Shown here: positions 58,264 to 64,000 of the stretch, in pieces
Position numbering within the stretch: position 1 is the stretch's first letter
Layout: every line of letters starts with the position of its first letter
Origin: Streptomyces yatensis
Lineage (GTDB): Bacteria > Actinomycetota > Actinomycetes > Streptomycetales > Streptomycetaceae
DNA length: 64,000 bases
Reading direction: 5' to 3'
Assembly: GCF_018069625.1 (NCBI RefSeq)
Contig: NZ_CP072941.1
Span: 6,696,001 to 6,760,000 of the forward strand
Notes under the pieces: generated by a model
What the model was told of the DNA's origin: nothing
The model's input: only the letters and a program-made list of their open reading frames with translations
Database searches by the model: none
Translations under genes and position numbers: made by a program

Positions 58264-59619
58264 TCAGGCGGATCCTGCCCGGCCCGGGGCTGCGGGGAAC
58301 GGCACGACCGCCACTGTTACGTTGTCGTGGCCCCCGCCGTCGAGGGCGTGGCCGACCAGGATCTGGGCGCTGTTCAGCGGCCGGGAGCGGGCGTCCGGCG
58401 GCACCGCGCGGGCCATCTGCTCCGCCGATTCCGCGTAGTTCCACAGCCCGTCGGTGCACACCACCACGACGCCCGGCCGGTCCGGCTTGTAGGAGGCGGT
58501 GTGGGGCTCCAGCTCATAGGCGTCCGCCCCGAGCCAGCCGGTGATGGCGTGGGCGCGCTCGTCCGCGTACGCCTCCGCCTCCGACATCAGCCCGGCGGCC
58601 ACCATCTGGGCCGCCCAGGAGTCGTCCTCGGTGAGCCGGGCGGGCGGGGCCGTACGGTCGTCGGGGACCCAGTAGGCGCGGCTGTCGCCGACCCAGCCGA
58701 TGGTGAGGATGTCGCTGGTGACGACGGCGCTGACGATGGTGCACGCCGGTGCGTTCTGATGGCGCTGGCCCTCGGGGTGCGCGGCGGCCGCGCCGGTCTC
58801 GACGGCCAGGGAGTTGACCGCCTCGGCGGCGGCGACGATCGCCTCGTTCATGGCCTGCTGGGGATGGGCGCCGCGCGGCAGCGAGGCCCGCAGCGCCTCA
58901 CCGGCCGCATGGGCCGCGGCGGCCGAGGCGTCGTCGGGGCGGGTGGCCGAGGAGACGCCGTCGCACACCACGGCGACCATGACCGGGGAGCCGTCGGGCA
59001 GCGCGGCGGCGGACACCGCGAACGCGTCCTCATTGCGGTGATGGCGCAGCCCTCGGTCGCTGGCCGCCGCGATGCCCTCCAACTCGCTCTCCATATGGTC
59101 GCGTGTCCGTGCCTGTGCGTGTCCGCAGCGCTCGCAGTATCCGTCCTGGTCGATGGTGCCCTCCTGGCACGCGGCGCACCGGGGACGGTGCTCGCCGCCG
59201 GGCAGCCGGGGGTCCGCCCCGGCGCCGGTGCCCGCCATGCTGCCCGTGCTGGTCGCCGCGCTGGTGTGCGTACTCGCGTTGACCCCCGTGTCGATTTCCG
59301 CGGGGGTGCCGGTCTCGGTGGGTGGCGCCGCCTCGGGCACGCCGAGCGCCCCCGCGGCCCGCGGATCGGCCGGCTGTCCGTACCCGTCGGGGGCCGGGGC
59401 GGCCAGCTCGTAGTCGTCCGGCTCCGGCTCCGAGTGGGGGGAGCGCACCGCGCCGTTCAGCTGCGGGGGCACCGGCAGGTCGCCGGGCGCCTGCGCCGCC
59501 GGCGCGGCCGCCGCCGCCAGATCCGCACCGCACTGATCGCAGTATCTGTCTCCCGCCTGCGGCGGCTCATCACAGGTCGGGCAGGCTGACAGCTGGGCTG
59601 GCTGCGGCATCTGCGACAT
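58264..59619 (-). CDS. PP2C-type protein phosphatase with two zinc-ribbon motifs
   Basis: 451 residues. The N terminus has CPTCDEPPQAGDRYCDQCG (residues 13-31) and, after a low-complexity linker, CAACQEGTIDQDGYCERCG. The PP2C catalytic domain runs from about residue 185 (SDRGLRHHRNEDAF) with metal-binding motifs VAVVCDGVSSA, WVGDSRAYW, VVVCTDGLWNY and GGHDNVTVAVV. It should reverse the phosphorylation made by the adjacent PknG-like kinase. It lies three bases after the kinase stop codon and 22 bases before the vWA gene. Confidence 0.94.
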   Translation of the reverse strand: MSQMPQPAQLSACPTCDEPPQAGDRYCDQCGADLAAAAAPAAQAPGDLPVPPQLNGAVRSPHSEPEPDDYELAAPAPDGYGQPADPRAAGALGVPEAAPPTETGTPAEIDTGVNASTHTSAATSTGSMAGTGAGADPRLPGGEHRPRCAACQEGTIDQDGYCERCGHAQARTRDHMESELEGIAAASDRGLRHHRNEDAFAVSAAALPDGSPVMVAVVCDGVSSATRPDDASAAAAHAAGEALRASLPRGAHPQQAMNEAIVAAAEAVNSLAVETGAAAAHPEGQRHQNAPACTIVSAVVTSDILTIGWVGDSRAYWVPDDRTAPPARLTEDDSWAAQMVAAGLMSEAEAYADERAHAITGWLGADAYELEPHTASYKPDRPGVVVVCTDGLWNYAESAEQMARAVPPDARSRPLNSAQILVGHALDGGGHDNVTVAVVPFPAAPGRAGSA

Positions 59620-59622
59620 CGA

Positions 59623-62202
59623 TCACACCCACGTCCTGGGGCGGAAACGGTTGGCCCGCTCCACCAGTTCGATCCTCTCCTCGCCTCGCTGCGCGAGTCT
59701 GGCGAGTACCCGGTACGAGCGCTCCAATCCGAAGCGCAGCCCGCGCTCGTCCAGGCTGCTGCCGAGCAGAGGCGGCCGGTTGTGTCCCGGGGGCGCCCCG
59801 CTGCTGCCGGACAGTACCCAATCCAGGGCACTGCCCAGGACCTCCGTACGCAGCCGCTCGCGCCGCACCGCGTCCAGCCCGAACTCGCCCAGCCGCTCGA
59901 CCTGGGCGGCCGAGGCCGCCAGATCGCCCAGCAGGGCGTCGTACGGGGCGCGCTGGCGCAGCCGGGCCCGTACGGCGGCGACCCGCGCCGCCGTGTAGTG
60001 GATCGAGGACTCCGGGACGGACTCCAGGGCCCGCACCGCGCCCGCCCGGTCCCCGGAGCACAGCAGGACCCGGGCGAGGCCGAAGGCGGCGCTCACAAAG
60101 CTGGGGTCGGTGGCCCACACCAGGCGGTAGTACTCCGCCGCGTTGTCCAACTGGCCCAGGACCTCGGCGCAGACGCCGAGCGCCAGCTTCGGCGCGGGCT
60201 CACCGGGAAACGCGTCGTAGACGGCGTCGAAGGAGAGCGCGGCCGTCTCGCGGTCGCCGGTGGCCAGCGCGTGCAGCCCCCGGTACCAGACGATCCGCCA
60301 GTCGTCGCTGTACGCGGCCTCCAGGCCGGTGAGCGCGACGCCCGCGTCATGCTCCTGGCTCAGCTCCAGCTGGGCGCGGACCCGGCGCAGCCGCAGCTCG
60401 ACCGAGTCGACGGGCGCGGTCCGCAGCGCGGCGCTCACCTCGGCGGGGTCGGCGGCCAGCAGCCCGGCCAGGAATCCGGCGTTGGGGTCGTCCGGGTCCA
60501 CCATCGGCACCGGGAGGGCCAGCGCGGTGGCTCCGCCTTCCAGGGTGGCGATGGCGGGCAGCGGCAGGGCCAGCGGACCCGGCGGCCGCTGCGCGGGGAC
60601 CGGCGCGGTGGCGCCGCGGCCGATGGGCCGGGCGCCCAGCAGGGACGGATCCTGGCCGTCGTCGGCGAACAACTCGGTGTCCACGACGCGCGGTTCGGGC
60701 CCGAAGAGGGTGGACAGGGCCGGCCGGGGCCGCCCGGTCTGCAGCGCCACGACCTCCCGCAGCACCCCGGTCAGCTGGTCGGCCATCTCCCGCGCGGAGG
60801 CGAAGCGGCGTCCCGGGTCCGGGTCGGTGGCCCGCACCAGCAGCCGGTAGAAGGATTCATAGCGCCGGAAGACCTCGATGTGCTCGGGGTCCGGCAGGCT
60901 GTCCACGAAGACGTTCGTATAGCCCTGGAAGTCGAAGGTGAGCACGGCCAGGGTGCGCGCCACCGTGTAGAGATCGGAGGAGACCGACGGGCCGGTCTCG
61001 GCGATCTCGGGGGCCTGGTAGCCGACCGTTCCGTAGATGGGACTGTCGTGGTCGTCCATCCGCCGGACCGCGCCCATGTCGATCAGTTTGAGCTGGTCCT
61101 GCTGCTGAATGGCGTTGTCGACCTTGAAGTCGCAGTAGAGCAGATTGCGGCTGTGCAGATGGCCGAGCGCCTCCAGGGCCTCGATGCCGTAGGCGCAGGC
61201 CTGCTCGACGGGCAGCGGATTGCGCCGGCCGTCGGTGGTGCGCAGGGCGTTGGCGATGTCCTTGAGGGACTTGCCGCCCACGTACTCCATGACGATGTAG
61301 CCGTCGAGGCTGCCGGTGCGCTGGTCGAGGTGCTCGACGAAGTTGTAGATCCGGACGATGTTGGAGTGCTCGATCTCGGCGAGGAAGCGGCGCTCGGAGA
61401 CGGCGGCCGCCAGGGCCTCCTCGTCGCCCGTGTCCAGCAGGCCCTTGAGGACCACCCAGCGGTCCGACACCGCGCGGTCGATGGCCAGATAGATCCAGCC
61501 GAGCCCGCCGTGCGCCAGACAGCCCGCGACCTCGTACTGGCCGTGGACGATGTCACCGGGGTTCAGCTTCGGTACGAACGAGTACGGATGGCCGCATTTG
61601 GTGCAGAACCCCTCGGTGCGGCCCGGCCGTTCGCCGCGGGCGCGGCCCACCGGGGCACCGCAGTCCCCGCGGCTGCAGAACCGCTTCCGCTCGGGGACCT
61701 CGGGATCCGCGAGCACCGCCGTCCGCGGATCGGGGCGCGGCACATCCGGGACGCTGACCAGACCGGCGCCCAGTGCGTTCCGCCCCGAGGAGGCCGAGGT
61801 GGCGGAGCGGGAGCTGCGTACCGAGACCGAACGCGACGAAGAACGCCCGGACATGGAGCGGGACAGCCGCCCGGACACCGAGCGCCGGGACGAGGAGGAG
61901 CGTGCCGAACGCGACCGGCTCGAGGCGCTGGAGGAGGAGTCCCGGCCGGAGGACGGGGAGGAGCCTCGGCCGGACGGCAGGGAGGAGCCCCTGACCGACG
62001 ACGAGGATCCGCCGCCCGACGACGAGGAGCCCCCGACCGGCCCGCCCTGCCCGGTGATCCCGGTGGGCGGTGAGGCCACCAGCCCCTGCGGTGAGACGAC
62101 CGGGGCCATACCGCAGACATCGCAGTACAGCTCACCTCCGCCCACGTCCTCGTAGGACCCGCCGCAGTCACGCCGCTGGCAGGCGGCGACCGCCGCAGTC
62201 AT
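59623..62202 (-). CDS. pknG: PknG-like serine/threonine protein kinase with zinc-binding and TPR-like domains
   Basis: 859 residues. It has an N-terminal Cys set (C8, C13, C27, C30), then a Ser/Arg-rich linker (about 53-140). A second Cys set (FCSRGDCG and FCTKCG) resembles the rubredoxin-like domain of PknG. The kinase domain has a Gly-rich loop AHGGLGWIYLA, Lys in WVVLKGL, catalytic YCDFKVDN, DMG in place of DFG, and GYQAPE. The catalytic loop lacks the HRD Arg, as expected of PknG. The C-terminal 380 residues are helical, TPR-like. In mycobacteria PknG controls glutamate metabolism through an FHA protein in response to GlnH. The ATG overlaps the upstream stop (ATGA). Confidence 0.93.
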   Translation of the reverse strand: MTAAVAACQRRDCGGSYEDVGGGELYCDVCGMAPVVSPQGLVASPPTGITGQGGPVGGSSSSGGGSSSSVRGSSLPSGRGSSPSSGRDSSSSASSRSRSARSSSSRRSVSGRLSRSMSGRSSSRSVSVRSSRSATSASSGRNALGAGLVSVPDVPRPDPRTAVLADPEVPERKRFCSRGDCGAPVGRARGERPGRTEGFCTKCGHPYSFVPKLNPGDIVHGQYEVAGCLAHGGLGWIYLAIDRAVSDRWVVLKGLLDTGDEEALAAAVSERRFLAEIEHSNIVRIYNFVEHLDQRTGSLDGYIVMEYVGGKSLKDIANALRTTDGRRNPLPVEQACAYGIEALEALGHLHSRNLLYCDFKVDNAIQQQDQLKLIDMGAVRRMDDHDSPIYGTVGYQAPEIAETGPSVSSDLYTVARTLAVLTFDFQGYTNVFVDSLPDPEHIEVFRRYESFYRLLVRATDPDPGRRFASAREMADQLTGVLREVVALQTGRPRPALSTLFGPEPRVVDTELFADDGQDPSLLGARPIGRGATAPVPAQRPPGPLALPLPAIATLEGGATALALPVPMVDPDDPNAGFLAGLLAADPAEVSAALRTAPVDSVELRLRRVRAQLELSQEHDAGVALTGLEAAYSDDWRIVWYRGLHALATGDRETAALSFDAVYDAFPGEPAPKLALGVCAEVLGQLDNAAEYYRLVWATDPSFVSAAFGLARVLLCSGDRAGAVRALESVPESSIHYTAARVAAVRARLRQRAPYDALLGDLAASAAQVERLGEFGLDAVRRERLRTEVLGSALDWVLSGSSGAPPGHNRPPLLGSSLDERGLRFGLERSYRVLARLAQRGEERIELVERANRFRPRTWV

Positions 62203-63524
62203 TTCGTGCCTCCCTCGATACCTTCGTCGGCCGGGCCCGTCTGGCGTGGCACCAGGGCCTCGGCCGCCGCCCGCTGATAGCGCAGCACGGCCTGCTCGGC
62301 CGCCCGCAGATCACACGGGGCGCTCCACAGCATCCGGCGGGCCACGTCATACCGCTCCACCAGCATCGGATCCTCCGCCATGCCGTGGCGGGCGACCTTC
62401 GCCTTGTACGCGTCGAGACGGCCGCGCAGCTCGGCGCGGACCGCCAGCGGCGCGGTGACCGCGGTCAACGACTCGCGGGCCCGCAGCAATTCGTCGTCGG
62501 CGCGCTGCTCCAGGCTCTCCAGCAGCGGCGAGAGCCGGTGCCACTGGGAGCGCCTGCGGTAGTCGGCGGCGGCGACCAGCTGCTCGTGCAGCGCCGTCGG
62601 CGGGCCGCTGACGGCCGGAACCTCCGACGCCGCGATCTTCGCGAGCACCTCACCGCGCGCCTGGCGCGCCTCCGCCAGGGTGCGATCGGCGCGGGAGAGC
62701 ACATCCCGCAGCCGCATCAGCCGCCGCTCGGCGTCCTGCCGCACGTCCAGGACCGCCTCGATCTCCCGTCGCACATCCTCCAGGGCGCGGGCGGAGCGGT
62801 CATAGCGCTGGGTGTCGGGGCTGCCGCCGCCGGGCGCGGAGCTGCCGCCGGCCGGTTTCCAGAAGGCGAGCGGGTCGGAGACCACCTCGGCGCGCAGCGC
62901 GGTCAGCTCGGCGGTGATCTGCTCCAGATCGTCCCCCGAGGGGTGCTCACCGGGGCGCACTCCGACGGAGTGGGCGAGCGAACGGGTGCGGTGCAGCTCG
63001 GCGGAGAGCATGTCGATCCGGGCGGGCAGCGCGGACCATACGGCGTCGGCGCTGACGATGACGCCAAGGGCCTCGGCGTACCAGCGGTTCATCCGGTCGA
63101 CCAGCCGGTCCAGGCTCAACTCCTCGCTGAGCAGGGGCGAGCCGCCGAGGGTGGCGCTGCTGGGCAGGGTGATCGCGGTGCCGCACAGCAGCTCGGTGAG
63201 CTCGGTCAGCTCTTCCTGCGTCGGCCAGCGGTGACGGGAGCGCAGCTCGCGGGCGCGGGTGAGGGCCTCGGAGTACGCGTCGAAGTAGCTCCACAGGAGA
63301 GAGATGGCCTGCTCGGTGGTGGACCACCGGTCCTTGGTGACGCCCGTGAGCTCGGCGCCCTCGAGAAGCCTTCTGCCCGCGTGGTCCTGGAGGGCGAGCA
63401 GCGAGGACTCGATCGCCTCGTGCTCGGCGGCGAGCTTCGCCAGCGCGCGGTCCACCTCCTCACGGCCCATGACCGGGCCGTCGGGTGCCCCCGCGAAGCT
63501 GGGGAAGGGTCCCGGGACCCCCAT
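62199..63524 (-). CDS. Coiled-coil protein of unknown function in the kinase operon
   Basis: 441 residues from ATG 63524, with GGAGAGG six bases upstream. It is almost entirely helical and charged (EEVDRALAKLAAEHEAIESS, RRLMRLRDVLSRADRTLAEA), with no membrane span or signal peptide. By position, between a GlnH-like gene and pknG, it corresponds to mycobacterial GlnX, which however is a membrane protein; I see no sequence proof of homology. ATGA overlap with the kinase gene argues for stoichiometric, probably physical, partnership. Confidence 0.85.
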   Translation of the reverse strand: MGVPGPFPSFAGAPDGPVMGREEVDRALAKLAAEHEAIESSLLALQDHAGRRLLEGAELTGVTKDRWSTTEQAISLLWSYFDAYSEALTRARELRSRHRWPTQEELTELTELLCGTAITLPSSATLGGSPLLSEELSLDRLVDRMNRWYAEALGVIVSADAVWSALPARIDMLSAELHRTRSLAHSVGVRPGEHPSGDDLEQITAELTALRAEVVSDPLAFWKPAGGSSAPGGGSPDTQRYDRSARALEDVRREIEAVLDVRQDAERRLMRLRDVLSRADRTLAEARQARGEVLAKIAASEVPAVSGPPTALHEQLVAAADYRRRSQWHRLSPLLESLEQRADDELLRARESLTAVTAPLAVRAELRGRLDAYKAKVARHGMAEDPMLVERYDVARRMLWSAPCDLRAAEQAVLRYQRAAAEALVPRQTGPADEGIEGGTK

Positions 63525-63652
63525 CGATCACCTCTCCATGTCCGTAACCGTTGTGTGATCCGTCTGCAGCGTCATCCCTACGCGTGTGAGGCGGGTGCTA
63601 ATCCTTGCCGGTCCGTGATCCTCGCTCGTCCCCGATGTGTCCGGGTCCGGCG

Positions 63653-64000
63653 CTAGTCCTTGTATTCGGGGGCGGGTGGTGCCGGATTCTCCTGTGCCGT
63701 GCTGAAGTCCTTGGCGAGCCACTTCTGGTAGGCCTGCATCCAGGGGCTGCCGGCACCGCCCTGGCGGTAGTTCTCCAGAACCTTGTTGACCCGGCGTACC
63801 AGGTCGTCGTCGTCCTTGTTCATCGCCACGCCGTAGAGCTCATCGGTGAATCGCGAGCCGACCAGCTTGACGGAGGGGTCCTGGGCCGCCTGGCCGGCCG
63901 CCAGCGCATTGTCGGTGATCACCGCGTCCACCTCGCCGAGTTGCAGCCTGACCAGGCAGTCCAGCTGGTTGGGAACGGGCTTGACCTTGATCGCGCCCAG
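63653..64000 (-). CDS. Glutamate-type periplasmic binding protein (GlnH-like), C-terminal part only
   Basis: 115 residues of the C-terminal part are visible; the gene continues past the window end. The sequence LVRLQLGEVDAVITDNALAA, then SRFTDELYGVAMNKDDDDLV, is typical of polar amino acid-binding proteins (SBP family 3). It is probably a lipoprotein. No transporter genes follow; the next genes encode the coiled-coil protein and the PknG-like kinase. This suggests a sensor role like mycobacterial GlnH rather than uptake. Confidence 0.85.
   Translation of the reverse strand: MGAIKVKPVPNQLDCLVRLQLGEVDAVITDNALAAGQAAQDPSVKLVGSRFTDELYGVAMNKDDDDLVRRVNKVLENYRQGGAGSPWMQAYQKWLAKDFSTAQENPAPPAPEYKD

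Noticed and set aside
59782..62073. A long plus-strand open frame opposite the PknG-like kinase
   Set aside because: The composition is that of a complement frame and it contains no recognisable motif; the minus strand encodes kinase motifs without interruption.

Overview
The window is high-GC actinobacterial DNA from a Streptomyces. Codon third positions are strongly GC-biased, several genes start with GTG or TTG, and the gene content is typical of the genus: a modular type I polyketide synthase (PKS), a LAL-type LuxR activator, a Spo0M homologue, a thioester-domain surface protein with an LAETG sorting signal, and a PknG-type kinase island. No insertion sequence, prophage, CRISPR array or rRNA is visible.

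Positions 1-30443 are the 3' end of a large PKS gene cluster. Two PKS genes (the first truncated by the window edge) carry the last three extension modules. All three are KS-AT-DH-KR-ACP; two ATs look malonyl-specific and the last methylmalonyl-specific. The chain ends in a thioesterase, predicting a 2-methyl-2,4,6-trienoyl carboxyl end. Behind them lie a discrete acyltransferase, a two-gene ABC exporter, a thioesterase-like protein without its catalytic Ser and His, an acyl-CoA ligase, an arginine/tryptophan-2-monooxygenase-like flavin amine oxidase, a LAL regulator and a sulfotransferase. Amine oxidase, CoA ligase and discrete acyltransferase together match the route from arginine to a 4-guanidinobutyryl starter used by marginolactones and by linear polyene-polyols. 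With a sulfotransferase, the best guess is a sulfated guanidino/amino polyene-polyol of the clethramycin/mediomycin kind. This is inference; the loading module and most of the PKS lie upstream.

Positions 30600-43701 are ordinary chromosomal genes: a LysR regulator, a crcB-DUF190-crcB fluoride-channel operon with GTGA overlaps, a polyprenyl diphosphate synthase, an orphan MbtH-like protein, a zinc alcohol dehydrogenase, a VOC protein, a small membrane protein, a KhtTU-like cation/proton antiporter pair, a Spo0M-like protein, the remains of an SRPBCC gene, a stand-alone cytochrome c oxidase subunit I and a siderophore-interacting protein. A tRNA-Arg(TCT) with its terminator follows.

Positions 44274-55481 hold two dynamin-like GTPases, an SSB paralogue, the thioester-domain surface protein, ettA (TTG start), a 4HBT thioesterase coupled to an unknown protein, a group II truncated globin, and a PCMT-like methyltransferase interrupted by a collagen-like Gly-X-Y block. 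Positions 55560-64000 form one minus-strand signalling operon, read in the order GlnH-like binding protein (cut by the window end), coiled-coil protein, PknG-like kinase, PP2C phosphatase, von Willebrand A protein, FHA protein. Kinase, phosphatase and FHA protein all carry paired zinc-ribbon-like Cys motifs.

The window is rich in short tandem and dispersed repeats. The most striking are copies of a dispersed, intergenic-type repeat lying in frame inside two PKS modules.
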